64,000 nucleotides of DNA from Sphaerisporangium cinnabarinum. Lineage in GTDB: Bacteria; Actinomycetota; Actinomycetes; Actinomycetales; Cellulomonadaceae. Positions 1 through 7,976 of the stretch are shown here, one piece after another. A program made the translations under genes and the position numbers. Positions within the stretch are counted from its first letter, which is position 1. Every line of letters starts with the position of its first letter. Below the pieces are notes generated by a model that was given only the letters and a program-made list of their open reading frames with translations, had not been told where the DNA came from and searched no databases. The stretch covers positions 1 to 64,000 of the forward strand of contig QAPD01000020.1 in the NCBI GenBank assembly GCA_003052455.1, given 5' to 3'.

Positions 1-893
1 CCGGGCAGCAGGCGTCCGCTCCCGGTCTCGCCGCGCCGCTCCCCGTCCCGGCGGACGGCGATCCGGCGGAGAGCGGTGCGGGCGACGCGCCGGTCACGAC
101 CGAGCCGGACGTCCCCGCCGGGGCGGGCGACCGCCCCGAGCCGCCGGACGCGGGCCTCGACGTCCCGCCCGCCTCGCGTCCGGACGGGCAGGGCGCGCCC
201 GGCACCGGCGAGACCGTGCCCGAGGCTGCCCCGCCGTCGGTCGAGCCGGCCGCCCCGAGCCCGCCGGAGCCCGAGCAGCCCGGGCCGGAGGAGCCCGCGC
301 CCGAGGAACCGGCGCCCCCGGCCCCCGTCGTCGACGAGGCACCCCCGGCCGGGACGCTCACCGTCTACCCCGCCCTGCGCGGCACCGGGGAGCCCGGGGC
401 CCGCGTGCGGGCGCTCGACGCGGCGGGGACGGTCGTCGGCACGACGACCGTGGCGCTCGACGGCCGCTGGGCACTCGTCCCGACCGGTCTCGGCGCCACC
501 GGGGAGCACGTGCTCGACGTCGTCCAGGACGTCGACGGCGTCGCCTCCGCGGCCGCCGCGCCGCTCGGCCCCTACGTCTTCGACCTCCCGCGCGTGCTGT
601 CGCCGGGCCCCGGCGAGACCGTCGACGGCGCGCGCGAGACCGCACCCTGGGAGGACCCGCGCTTCTCCGTGCTCGTGACCTTCGCGGGCACCGCGGGCCT
701 CGTCGTCGAGGCGTTCGTCGACGGGCGCCCGACCGGCAACCTCCACGAGCTCGGCGACGAGCCTGCGGTGCGCCAGGTGCGCGGCCTCGCCCCGGGCCCG
801 CACACGTTCGGGCTCCGGTTCGTCGAGCCGGCGTCGGACGTCGCGGGGTTCGGGCCGACCGTGAGCGTCGGCTTCACCGTCGCGGGCCCCTGA
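1..893 (+). CDS. Proline-rich exported/surface protein, C-terminal part (5' truncated)
   Basis: The reading frame is open from the first bases of the window to TGA at 891-893, so the start lies upstream. A GTG at 216 could initiate, but in-frame codons before it have the same composition and amino-acid style, so I treat it as internal. The first ~115 visible residues are rich in Pro, Glu, Ala and Gly and look like an extended wall-spanning or inter-domain linker. The rest resembles two beta-rich Ig-like modules, the first starting near VYPALRGTGEPGARV, with the typical 'G-x-G-E-P-G-A-x-V' opening of bacterial adhesin-like repeats. No transmembrane anchor, sortase motif or catalytic motif follows, so the C terminus is free. 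Role unknown; a cell-surface or secreted structural protein is an inference. Confidence 0.7.
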   Translation, partial: GQQASAPGLAAPLPVPADGDPAESGAGDAPVTTEPDVPAGAGDRPEPPDAGLDVPPASRPDGQGAPGTGETVPEAAPPSVEPAAPSPPEPEQPGPEEPAPEEPAPPAPVVDEAPPAGTLTVYPALRGTGEPGARVRALDAAGTVVGTTTVALDGRWALVPTGLGATGEHVLDVVQDVDGVASAAAAPLGPYVFDLPRVLSPGPGETVDGARETAPWEDPRFSVLVTFAGTAGLVVEAFVDGRPTGNLHELGDEPAVRQVRGLAPGPHTFGLRFVEPASDVAGFGPTVSVGFTVAGP

Positions 894-959
894 GAACGGG
901 ACCCGCGACGGCTGCGGCGATCGTCGCTCGCTCGACGTGACGCTGCGCGGACCCGGACG

Positions 960-1577
960 TCACCCCCGCACGCGACGGCGCGACCACGCCCCGCCCACGA
1001 CGCCGACGACGCCCGCCCCGAGCACGACCGCCCCGACGAGCGGGCCGGTCGGTGTCGGGGACGCGCCCGCCGCGACGGGCGCGGGGGCGAGGGACGCCGC
1101 CGTCGCGACGAACGTGGGTGCCGGGCGGGCGCCCGCCGGGTCGGTGTCCGTCCACGCGTACGAGGCCCCGGACGGGCACTCCTGCACCGTCGGGAAGACG
1201 AACGCCTGACCGGGCTCCCCCGTCACGCGGACGTCGAGCGTGAAGGCCGCGCGCTCGCCGTCGGGCACGGGCTCGCCGGCCCAGGCGACGGCGTCGTCCG
1301 TCACCTCGGAGGTCCAGCCGGACGGCTGGCCCGCGCCGAGCGCCTCGACCCCGGCGGGCAGGGTGACGCGCAGGCCGTCGGTGGGCTCGCCGTCGCACCC
1401 GTGGTCGAACGTGAACGTGAGCCGCGCCGAGCCGTCGCCGCGCGGTTCGACCGTCTCGATGAGCACGTGCGCGGCGACGGGCGCGGCCGTGAGCAGCGCG
1501 AGCGTCCCGGCCGCGGCCAGGGCGAGGAGGGCGCGCGCTCCGCGGTGCGGCCCGGGCGGACGGCGGTCGGGGGTCAT
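960..1577 (-). CDS. YcnI-like (DUF1775) copper-associated exported protein
   Basis: 205 aa. Start ATG at 1577 overlaps the stop of the CopC-CopD gene (ATGA, 1574-1577) and follows a strong GGAGGTGA ribosome site inside that gene, so translation is probably coupled. A signal peptide (residues ~14-35) ends at APVAA, which would leave histidine as the first mature residue (HVLIETVEP). The DUF1775 body keeps the conserved FDHGCDGEPT, GWTSEV and FPTVQEC segments, and a single C-terminal transmembrane helix (~175-195) with an RRR stop anchors it outside the membrane. DUF1775/YcnI proteins bind Cu(II) through the N-terminal His and accompany CopC/CopD. It is a shorter, divergent relative of the protein at 3290-4021 and closes the same operon. 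Confidence 0.85.
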   Translation of the reverse strand: MTPDRRPPGPHRGARALLALAAAGTLALLTAAPVAAHVLIETVEPRGDGSARLTFTFDHGCDGEPTDGLRVTLPAGVEALGAGQPSGWTSEVTDDAVAWAGEPVPDGERAAFTLDVRVTGEPGQAFVFPTVQECPSGASYAWTDTDPAGARPAPTFVATAASLAPAPVAAGASPTPTGPLVGAVVLGAGVVGVVGGAWSRRRVRG

Positions 1578-3286
1578 GAGGTCACCTCCACGGGGATGCG
1601 GACGATCGGGTTCTCGTACTTGGACGTCCGCACGCTGACCTCGAGCGTCCAGGAGCCGGGCATCGGCAGGTCGAGCGTCGCCTCGTACGCGCCCGGCCCG
1701 GTGCGTGTGAGCGGCCGCGAGAACGGGCCGAGCGCCGGGTCGGCGAGCGTCGTCGCCAGCTCCGGCACCGCGACGGGCTCGAACGGCGCCCCGGCGGCGT
1801 CGAGCAGCTCGATCTCGAGCGCGTTGACGCCCACGCGCCCCGGCGTGACGCGCGCACGGAGCGTCCCGTCCCCGAGCTCCTCGACCACCTCGACGCCGGA
1901 GGTCGCGGCCTCCTGCGCGGACGGCGTCGTCGGCACGACCGGGCTGCGCGAGACCAGCACGCCCGTCGCGGCGAGCACGAGCACGAGCAGCGCCGCCTCC
2001 ACGGCGACGGTCCGGCCGAGGCGGCGGCGCGCGGTCGTGGCGGTCGTGCCGCCCGCCGCACCGGCACCTCCCGGCCCGGCGACCTCCGGGACGAGCCGGT
2101 ACCGGTTCCACGCCGCGATGCCGACGAGCATGAGCGCGACGCCGACCTTGACGAGCAGCGTCCGGCCGTACGTCGTCGAGACGAGCGCGTCGAGCGACCC
2201 GAGGATGCGCCACCCGAGGACGGTCCCGGTGACCGCGAGCGCGAGGACGACCCACGCGCCGAGCGCGGAGAACCGCGCCACGGTCACCCCCGCGCGACGG
2301 GCGTCCACGTGGGCGGACGGCGCGAGCACGAGCACGAGCCCGACGACGCCACCGAGCCACACCGCCCCGGCCGCGACGTGCAGCGCGTCCGCCGTGACGA
2401 CGAGCCATGGCGGGCCGAAGGTCCGCGTGTGCCCCACGAGCACGAGCGACCCCAGCGCGAGCGCGGCGGCGCCGAGGACCGTGCCCGCGGGCCACGCGGC
2501 CCGGGTCTCGCGCGCGGCCCGGGGCGCGAGCAGCGTCGCGACGACGAGCCCCGCGAGCCCGAGCGCGCCCGCCACGGTGGTGTCGGAGGCGAGGCCCGCC
2601 GACCACGTCGCCGGGTCGGCGAGCGCGCCCAGCCCGCCGCCCGCCTGCCAGGCGGGCGTGAGCGGGACCGCGAGCACGGTCCCGACGACCGCGACGCCGA
2701 GCGCCCCGCGCCGGACGCGCTGGAGCCGCCGCCGCAGCACGGGGGCCGCGCCGGGCGAGACGTGCAGCACGAGGAGCTCGAACGCGACGAGCCCCGCGAC
2801 GAGGAACGTCCCGGCGTAGACGGCGGCCTGGTCGAGCGCCCGGACGGCGACGAGCGCCGCCGTCGGCTCGGCCACGCGCGCCTCGACCGCGGTCGCGCTC
2901 GGCGCGCCGACGGAGAACGTGAACGCACCCGCCACGGGGTGCGTGTCGAGCGACACGACGCGCCAGCTGACGACGTAGGTGCCGTCGTCGAGGGTCGAGC
3001 CGGGCGTGACGACGAGCGCGTCGTCCACCGCGGCGACGTCCACGTCGACGGGCGTGCCGTCGGCCGCGAGGACCGTCGTACCGCCGGGGACGACCTGGAC
3101 GGGCTCGTTGAAGGTGATGGTCAGCGCGTCGGGCGGCGCGTCGAGGACGGTGCCGTCCTGCGGGTCGGTGCCCACGAGGACGGCGTGCGCCGCGGCCGGG
3201 CCGCTCGCGAGGATCGCGAGCAGGACCGCGGCCGCGGCACCGACGACGACGGCCACCACCCGGCGCAGCGCCAGGGGGCGGCCCAC
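1574..3286 (-). CDS. CopC-CopD fusion copper resistance/import membrane protein
   Basis: 570 aa, GTG start at 3286, 3 nt after the preceding YcnI gene. A signal peptide (~1-33) is followed by a CopC domain (~34-130) whose mature N terminus would begin with His (AAA|HAVLVGTDP) and which carries the second CopC histidine in SLDTHPVAG. Both are Cu(II) ligands in the family. Residues ~150-440 hold about eight hydrophobic helices typical of CopD, and ~460-570 form an extracytoplasmic domain ending in VEVTS. Fused CopC-CopD proteins (YcnJ type) are thought to move copper across the membrane. The operon YcnI - CopCD - YcnI is the usual actinobacterial/bacillar arrangement, so import is more likely than export. 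Metal specificity is inferred from family and context. Confidence 0.9.
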   Translation of the reverse strand: MGRPLALRRVVAVVVGAAAAVLLAILASGPAAAHAVLVGTDPQDGTVLDAPPDALTITFNEPVQVVPGGTTVLAADGTPVDVDVAAVDDALVVTPGSTLDDGTYVVSWRVVSLDTHPVAGAFTFSVGAPSATAVEARVAEPTAALVAVRALDQAAVYAGTFLVAGLVAFELLVLHVSPGAAPVLRRRLQRVRRGALGVAVVGTVLAVPLTPAWQAGGGLGALADPATWSAGLASDTTVAGALGLAGLVVATLLAPRAARETRAAWPAGTVLGAAALALGSLVLVGHTRTFGPPWLVVTADALHVAAGAVWLGGVVGLVLVLAPSAHVDARRAGVTVARFSALGAWVVLALAVTGTVLGWRILGSLDALVSTTYGRTLLVKVGVALMLVGIAAWNRYRLVPEVAGPGGAGAAGGTTATTARRRLGRTVAVEAALLVLVLAATGVLVSRSPVVPTTPSAQEAATSGVEVVEELGDGTLRARVTPGRVGVNALEIELLDAAGAPFEPVAVPELATTLADPALGPFSRPLTRTGPGAYEATLDLPMPGSWTLEVSVRTSKYENPIVRIPVEVTS

Positions 3287-3289
3287 GGG

Positions 3290-4021
3290 TCAGGCCCGCG
3301 GGCGCGAGCGCACGAACCCGAGCAGCCCGAGCACGAGGCCGGCCGCCGCGAGGACGAGCGCCGTCCACGTGACGGCGGGGGCCGGGCCGCTCGCCGTGCT
3401 CGCGGCGGCCTCCGCCTCGCCGTCCGCGGCGGCCGGCTCAGCGGTCGCGTCGGCCGCGGCGTCCTGCGTGCCGTGCGCGTCGCCGCCGGTCGCGGCGGTC
3501 AGCTCGAACAGCGGCGCGGGCAGGTCGAGCTCCTCGCCGTCCTCGCCGTCGGCCGGGACCTGCACCCAGGCGCTCTCGCCCTCGGCGCACTCCTGCACGG
3601 TCGGGAAGACGAGCGTCTCGCCCGCCGCGTCGGGGAGCTTGAGCGACAGCACGAACGCGTCGCGGTAGCCGTCGGGCAGCGGCGCCTTCGCGGTGTACAC
3701 GACCTCCGCGACGCGCTCGGTGTACTGGCCGCCGTGCCCGTCGTCCACGGGCTCGGCGAGGTCCTCCATGACCTTCTCGACGTCCCAGCCGGGGTTCACC
3801 GTGGGGGTCACGGTGACGACCTGCTCGGGGACCTGGACGGAGACCTTCGTCGTCGGGGAGTCGCCGCACCCGTGCGGGACGCCGAACGTCAGGAGGGCGT
3901 ACGAGCCCGCCTCGGTCGTGTCGGGCGTGACGGTCACGTGGGCGGACGCGGCGGCCGCGCCGGTCACGACGAGCCCGGTGGTCAGTGCGGCGGCGCCGAC
4001 GGCGCGCAGGGTCTTTCGCAT
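3290..4021 (-). CDS. ycnI: YcnI-like (DUF1775) copper-associated exported protein
   Basis: 243 aa. ATG at 4021 is preceded by GAAAGG at a suitable distance and opens with a clean signal peptide (MRKTLRAVGAAALTTG, cleavage after ASA), giving mature HVTVTPDTTEAGS. The N-terminal His and the conserved PHGCG, NPGWDVEKV and FPTVQECAEG blocks are hallmarks of DUF1775/YcnI. An Ala/Asp/Glu-rich linker (~175-205) leads to one C-terminal transmembrane helix and RSRPRA, so the domain sits outside the membrane. It is the first gene of the tight trio with CopCD and the second YcnI (3-nt gap, then a 4-nt overlap). Probable role: extracytoplasmic copper chaperone feeding CopCD. The function is known for the family; the partner assignment is inferred. 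Confidence 0.9.
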   Translation of the reverse strand: MRKTLRAVGAAALTTGLVVTGAAAASAHVTVTPDTTEAGSYALLTFGVPHGCGDSPTTKVSVQVPEQVVTVTPTVNPGWDVEKVMEDLAEPVDDGHGGQYTERVAEVVYTAKAPLPDGYRDAFVLSLKLPDAAGETLVFPTVQECAEGESAWVQVPADGEDGEELDLPAPLFELTAATGGDAHGTQDAAADATAEPAAADGEAEAAASTASGPAPAVTWTALVLAAAGLVLGLLGFVRSRPRA

Positions 4022-4155
4022 GGTGGTGCCTTTCGGGGAGAGCTGCGGGAGAAGGACTGCGGCGCTCCGGCGGGCACGACGGCGCGCCGCGCCACGGGTC
4101 GGCGGAGCCGGCCTGCGGCGGGTGGGCGGTCGCGCGGGCGCGCGGGAGCGGGACG

Positions 4156-4187
4156 CCGCGGACGTCGTCGGGCGACGTCGTCCGCGG
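4156..4187 (-). terminator. Hairpin between membrane-protein gene and ycnI operon
   Basis: CCGCGGACG and CGTCCGCGG pair, and an inner CGTCG/CGACG adds to the stem with one T-T mismatch and a tiny loop. It lies 17 bases downstream of the stop of the minus-strand gene at 4204 and ahead of ycnI. No U-run follows, so it could be a factor-assisted terminator or an RNA-stabilising structure. Confidence 0.45.
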
Positions 4188-4203
4188 AGGCGTCCGGGAG
4201 CGG

Positions 4204-4740
4204 TCAGGCAGGGAGGGGCGGCCCTCGCCCGGGCGCGGCGCCGCGCACGAGCAGGTCGCGCACCGTCGGCAGCGCGCCGACGGCGGGAGGTGCCGCGGGG
4301 ACGACGAGGCGGCGCGGGCGGCCGGGGACCCGGCGTCCCGCGAGCCACGTCCACAGGCGCCACAGCACGGCGTCGCCGTACCGCAGCACGAGCGCGACGG
4401 CGAGCGTCGCGACGGCGTGCGCGCCGAGCATCGCGAGCGGCGAGGAGGAGTGCGCGTGCGCGGCGGCGTCGGCCGGGGACAGCGCGGCGCAGCGGTCGAA
4501 GACGACGTGCAGCACGAGCTGGCCCGCGCCGAGCAGGCCGAGCAGCCGCGGCAGCCCGACCTCGCGCCGGGTGAGGGGTCGCACGGCGACGGCGGTGAGG
4601 ACCGCGAGGACCCCGAGCGGGACCGCCCCGGGGTCGGTACCTCCGGCGAGGCCGTGCGCGACGACGGACAGCCCGACGACCGCGGCGGCGAGCAGCAGCA
4701 CCCGCACGCCGCGGAGCACCCCTGCTCCGGGCGACGTCAC
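4204..4740 (-). CDS. His-containing integral membrane protein of the copper region
   Basis: 178 aa, GTG start at 4740. Four or five hydrophobic segments are visible (about residues 10-30, 38-52, 64-80, 100-120). The loop between the third and fourth is polar and His-rich (AAAHAHSSSPLAMLGAHA), which would suit a metal-binding loop. After ~125 the sequence is basic and proline-rich and probably cytoplasmic. It shares the order of helices and the H-x(n)-GAHA...A motif with the protein at 5617-6288, so the two look like paralogues. Genes of this kind recur beside copC/ycnI in actinobacteria, but I know of no assigned activity. A copper-related membrane component is inferred only from position and histidines. 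Confidence 0.6.
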   Translation of the reverse strand: MTSPGAGVLRGVRVLLLAAAVVGLSVVAHGLAGGTDPGAVPLGVLAVLTAVAVRPLTRREVGLPRLLGLLGAGQLVLHVVFDRCAALSPADAAAHAHSSSPLAMLGAHAVATLAVALVLRYGDAVLWRLWTWLAGRRVPGRPRRLVVPAAPPAVGALPTVRDLLVRGAAPGRGPPLPA

Positions 4741-4784
4741 GGACGCACCCTAGCGGGAGAAGGGGCTCCGGCGGCAGGGTCCGG

Positions 4785-4815
4785 CGCCGCCCTCTCCGCG
4801 CGGGAGAGGGCGGCG
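4785..4815 (-). terminator. Terminator-like hairpin after copC
   Basis: Perfect 13-bp stem: CGCCGCCCTCTCC pairs with GGAGAGGGCGGCG around a 5-base loop. It starts 14 bases after the stop of the minus-strand copC gene and separates it from the next gene. There is no clear U-tract, as is common in high-GC actinobacteria. Confidence 0.6.
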
Positions 4816-4828
4816 TGCGCCGGCACGG

Positions 4829-5527
4829 TCAGTCCTGCGGGTCGTGGGGGGCGCCGTCGTCGGTGCCGCCCGTGCCTCGACGGCGCAGCACGACCACGAC
4901 GACGACCACCGCGGCCACGACGAGCGCTCCGAGCCCCACGAGCACCGGCAGGAGCGACGACGTGCCGTCGTCCGCGGTCTCGGCGGCGTCGGTGGTCGTG
5001 GTCGCGGACGGCTCGGTCGTGGCGTCGGTCGTCGGCTCCTCGGTCGCCGTCTCCGCGGGCGTCGCGGCGTCCGTCGCCGGGTCCTCCGTCGCGGGCGCCT
5101 CGGGCTGGGCCGCGACGGCGAACGCGAACGTGCCCTCGATCGGGTGCCCGTCGGACGAGACGACGCGCCACGCGACGGTGTACGTGTCGCCGCCGAGCGC
5201 GACGGCGGGGTCGAGCGCGAGGGTCGCGGTGCTGCCCTCGATCGTGGGCGCGCCCTGCGTGACGACCGTGCCGGCCGAGTCGGAGACGACGACCTGCGGC
5301 TCGACGGGGAGCGGCTCGGTGTTGAACGTCAGCGTGATCGCCGCGGGCGGGGCCTCGAGCTGCGCGCCGTCGGCCGGGTCGGAGGTGAGGAGCCGGTCGT
5401 GCGCGGACGCCGGGCCGGCCGTGAGCGTCGTGACCGTCGCGGTGAGGCCGAGCGTCAGGACCGCGGCGGCGAGGAGGGCGAGGAGGGTGGGCAGGGCCGA
5501 CAGCGGTCGGCGCAGGGAGAGGTTCAT
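4829..5527 (-). CDS. copC: CopC-domain exported copper-binding protein
   Basis: 232 aa. ATG at 5527 follows GGAAGAA and opens a signal peptide ending GPASA, giving mature HDRLLTSDPADGAQLE. That N-terminal His, together with SSDGHPIEGTF (~residue 130), are the two histidine copper ligands of CopC. The CopC beta-sandwich spans ~42-140. A Thr/Glu/Ala-rich linker (~145-190) then leads to a single C-terminal transmembrane helix (~193-213) followed by LRRRG, so the domain is membrane-tethered on the outside. It stands between the two His-rich membrane proteins rather than next to a CopD, with ~88-base gaps each side. Its likely job is to capture Cu(II) for the region's CopCD or membrane proteins. 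Confidence 0.9.
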   Translation of the reverse strand: MNLSLRRPLSALPTLLALLAAAVLTLGLTATVTTLTAGPASAHDRLLTSDPADGAQLEAPPAAITLTFNTEPLPVEPQVVVSDSAGTVVTQGAPTIEGSTATLALDPAVALGGDTYTVAWRVVSSDGHPIEGTFAFAVAAQPEAPATEDPATDAATPAETATEEPTTDATTEPSATTTTDAAETADDGTSSLLPVLVGLGALVVAAVVVVVVVLRRRGTGGTDDGAPHDPQD

Positions 5528-5616
5528 GAGGTTCTTCCGTCCGAGGCGCGGCCGGTGGCCGCACGGTGGTGCCCCGGGACCCGGCCGTCGCCGGGTCGGC
5601 CTCGTCGGGTGCCGCG

Positions 5617-6288
5617 TCAGGACGCGGCGAGGGGGCGCAGCAGTGCTCCCGACGGGCCGTGCGCCCGCGGCGGCCCGCGCGTCGGGGCCCGGAGCGACCG
5701 CCACAGGCCGACGACGCGCACCGAGCGCACCGGCGCCACGCCGCGGCGGCCGAGGACCGCCGAGCGGGCCGGGAGCGGGAGCGCACCGCGCGGGGTCACC
5801 CACGTGAGGAACCGCTCGAGCGCCCGCTCGCCGTGCGCCAGCACGAGGGAGAGCACGACCGTCGCGGCCGCGTGGGCGGCGACCATCCACGCGCCCGACG
5901 CCGCGAGGTGCTCCGGGTGCAGCGGGGACGCCGCGCCGTCCGCCGACGGCACCGCGCACACGACCGCGCCCGCGGACGCCGCGAGGTGCGCGCCGTGCCC
6001 GGCTCCCCCGCCGACGGCGTGGCACGACCCGGGGGTCAGGACGGTGAGCGCCTGGTGGAGCGCGAGCTGCGCGCCCCCGAGGAGCACGACGAGCCGGACG
6101 GGCGTGAAGCGCAGGCGCGCGGCCGCCGTCGTGCCCGCGAGCGTGAACGCGGCGAGCGCCGCGAGGACCAGCGGGTCCGGGAGCGCGCCCCCGGCGACGC
6201 GGTGCGCGAGCGCCGTCAGCGCGAGCACGAGGGTCGCCACGAGCGCGGCGCGGGCGACGCGCAGCGGACCGACGACCGGGGAGGGCAC
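5617..6288 (-). CDS. His-rich integral membrane protein, paralogue of 4204-4740
   Basis: 223 aa, GTG start at 6288 and no strong ribosome site. It starts 9 bases after the stop of the preceding minus-strand gene, so co-transcription is likely. Hydrophobic helices lie near residues 12-30, 38-52, 65-85 and 125-145. The loop between the third and fourth is long and full of metal-ligand residues (CHAVGGGAGHGAHL, then SPLHPEH). The tail (~165-223) is Arg/Pro-rich. Shared layout with the 178-aa protein downstream suggests duplication, here with a longer Cys/His loop. Function unassigned; a role in copper sensing or passage is an inference from the flanking CopC. Confidence 0.6.
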   Translation of the reverse strand: MPSPVVGPLRVARAALVATLVLALTALAHRVAGGALPDPLVLAALAAFTLAGTTAAARLRFTPVRLVVLLGGAQLALHQALTVLTPGSCHAVGGGAGHGAHLAASAGAVVCAVPSADGAASPLHPEHLAASGAWMVAAHAAATVVLSLVLAHGERALERFLTWVTPRGALPLPARSAVLGRRGVAPVRSVRVVGLWRSLRAPTRGPPRAHGPSGALLRPLAAS

Positions 6289-6297
6289 GAGGACACC

Positions 6298-6891
6298 CTA
6301 GCGGGGCCGTCGCCACAGGCGTCCGAGCCGACGGCGGACCGCCGCGCGGGTGGACTCCGGGAACGACCGCCACACGGGCCACGCGAACGCCACGGTCCAC
6401 GCTCCCGCACCGCCGAGGAGTACCGCCCCCGTCTCGACGTCGTCACCGGTCGCGGCGTGCTCGACGTCCGGGACCGCCATGACCGTGCCCGCGTCCTGCG
6501 GGTCCCGCAGGACGTCGAACGTCCCCGCGTACGGTGCCGGTGCCGGGTGCCACCCCGTCTCGCCGATCTCCTCGCCGTCGACCCACGCCCCGACGAGGTA
6601 CACCTCGGCCGGACCGTGCGGCAGGTCGACGACGGCACGCACCGCGTCCGCGTCGAGGGCTCCGGCGCGACCGACCCTGACCACGTGCACCTCCGCCCCG
6701 CTCGCCGGCGTGACGACGACGTGCGCGTGCTCGGCGAGCCTCTCGGCGACCCGCTGCTCGCCGCGGTCCGCCAGGACGATCCCGGTGAGCACACCCGTCA
6801 TGAGCAGCCCGACGGCGAACGCACCACGGCTCCAGCCCCACCGCGCACGACGACGACCACCACCCCACCGCTCGGGCGGACGACGCCTCAC
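6298..6891 (-). CDS. Hypothetical membrane protein
   Basis: 197 aa, GTG start at 6891, TAG stop at 6298-6300. A basic, Arg-rich N terminus (first ~22 residues) precedes one clear transmembrane helix (AFAVGLLMTGVLTGIVLA). Residues ~45-150 form a soluble, probably extracytoplasmic domain with many Val/Glu/Asp residues, and a second hydrophobic segment (~152-172) precedes an Arg-rich C terminus. I do not recognise a family. It is the first gene of the minus-strand run that continues into the copper region, 9 bases ahead of the His-rich membrane protein, but nothing in its sequence ties it to metal. Confidence 0.65.
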   Translation of the reverse strand: MRRRPPERWGGGRRRARWGWSRGAFAVGLLMTGVLTGIVLADRGEQRVAERLAEHAHVVVTPASGAEVHVVRVGRAGALDADAVRAVVDLPHGPAEVYLVGAWVDGEEIGETGWHPAPAPYAGTFDVLRDPQDAGTVMAVPDVEHAATGDDVETGAVLLGGAGAWTVAFAWPVWRSFPESTRAAVRRRLGRLWRRPR

Positions 6892-6919
6892 CCGCCCGCC
6901 CGTGCGACGCGCGGCGCGG

Positions 6920-7588
6920 TCACGGGCGCTCGCCCGACGCGACGACGTGCATGCTGCGCCCGGCGCGCTCCGGGTACCGACCGATCGCGGGGCCGGTGGG
7001 CAGGAGCCGGTCGAGCCCGACGATCACGAGCCCGAGCACGAGGAAGCCCGCCCCGTAGAGCACGACGTTGACGAGCAGCCCGGTCCACCCGAGCGCGTCG
7101 AGGTCGACGAACCCGTACGGGTACTCGCTGCCCGGGCTGACGAACCCACGGACGGTCGTGAACGCGAAGTAGGCGAGCGGGTACAGGAGCCAGCGTGCGG
7201 CGTCGAGGCCGCGCAGGCGTCGGTGCGCGTCGAGCAGGAGGAAGTCGGCGACCACGGCGAGCGGGAGCACCTCGTGCTCGATCTCGCCGTCGGTGAGCCC
7301 GAGGAAGACGGCGGGCGCGCCCGGGTCCTCGGGCGCGAGCACGAGCCACGACACGAGGCCCGTGATCGCGGCGAACAGCGTCACGCCGCCCTTCAGCCAT
7401 CCCGGCGGCTGCCGCCGGCGCAGGAGGGACGCGACGCCCGCCCAGGCGAAGACGACCGCGATGAGGAAGCCCGTCTGGTTCGTGAAGTAGACGAGGCCCT
7501 CGATGTCTCCGTCGCGCCAGATCGCGCGCGTCCCGACGAGCGCGAGGACGACGAGGAACAGCCGGAACAGTCCGACGACGACGTGCAT
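6920..7588 (-). CDS. Pr6Pr family integral membrane protein
   Basis: 222 aa with ATG at 7588 and a good GAAGGAGT ribosome site. Six transmembrane segments are spread over residues 1-185 (near 4-20, 35-55, 68-85, 105-120, 132-148, 165-185). Family-typical features are RLFLV...W at the start, YFTNQTGFL in helix 2, LPLAVVADFLLLD near ~110-120 and PYGFVD before the last helix. These match the Pr6Pr/FAR-17a-AIG1-like group, whose animal relatives include fatty-acid-ester hydrolases; the bacterial members have no established function. It is monocistronic, downstream of the cold-shock gene's terminator. Confidence 0.75.
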   Translation of the reverse strand: MHVVVGLFRLFLVVLALVGTRAIWRDGDIEGLVYFTNQTGFLIAVVFAWAGVASLLRRRQPPGWLKGGVTLFAAITGLVSWLVLAPEDPGAPAVFLGLTDGEIEHEVLPLAVVADFLLLDAHRRLRGLDAARWLLYPLAYFAFTTVRGFVSPGSEYPYGFVDLDALGWTGLLVNVVLYGAGFLVLGLVIVGLDRLLPTGPAIGRYPERAGRSMHVVASGERP

Positions 7589-7696
7589 GCGGACTCCTTC
7601 GCGCGCGGTGTGGCTCCGGTCGAGAGCCTAGTCCCCGGGACCGGGGCACGACCGCCGTCGGGCGTCGTCGCGCGCGTCGAGGTCCGGGCACGCCGA

Positions 7697-7721
7697 AGGG
7701 CCGTGCACGAGGCACGGCCCT
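7697..7721 (-). terminator. Terminator after the cold-shock gene
   Basis: Ten-base stem AGGGCCGTGC / GCACGGCCCT with a 5-base loop, 50 bases after the stop of the minus-strand cold-shock gene and ahead of the Pr6Pr gene. Only a weak T-tract (TTCG) follows on the minus strand. Confidence 0.65.
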
Positions 7722-7772
7722 CCGGTGGGGATCGTCACCCGCGCCGGCGCGGGGCGCCGGGCGGGTGGGCGA

Positions 7773-7976
7773 TCAGAGCGCCTGGATGTTCGTCGCCTGC
7801 GGGCCCTTGGGGCCCTGCGTGACGTCGTAGGAGACGCTCTGGTTCTCCTCGAGCGAGCGGTAGCCGCTCGACTGGATCTCGCTGTAGTGGGCGAACACGT
7901 CCGCGGTGCCGTCGGAGGGGGCGATGAAGCCGAAGCCCTTCTCCGCGTTGAACCACTTCACGGTGCCTGTAGCCAT
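7773..7976 (-). CDS. cspA: Cold shock protein (CspA family)
   Basis: 67 aa, the standard length for a single cold-shock domain. ATG at 7976 follows GAGAGAAGACATC. RNP1 is seen as KGFGFI (residues 13-18) and RNP2 as VFAHY (~28-32); W8, F9 and the aromatic set for single-stranded RNA/DNA binding are present, and the tail [13 protein letters not shown] is typical of actinobacterial CspA. It binds mRNA non-specifically and melts secondary structure, acting in the cytoplasm. A terminator lies downstream. Unusually, the reading frame upstream stays open for more than 500 bases with strongly coding-like codons (see the next entry), so the true 5' organisation is uncertain. Confidence 0.95.
   Translation of the reverse strand: MATGTVKWFNAEKGFGFIAPSDGTADVFAHYSEIQSSGYRSLEENQSVSYDVTQGPKGPQATNIQAL

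Noticed and set aside
3985-5262. Long plus-strand ORF opposite the copper genes
   Set aside because: Arg-rich, biased composition; the opposite strand encodes recognisable CopC/YcnI and membrane proteins.
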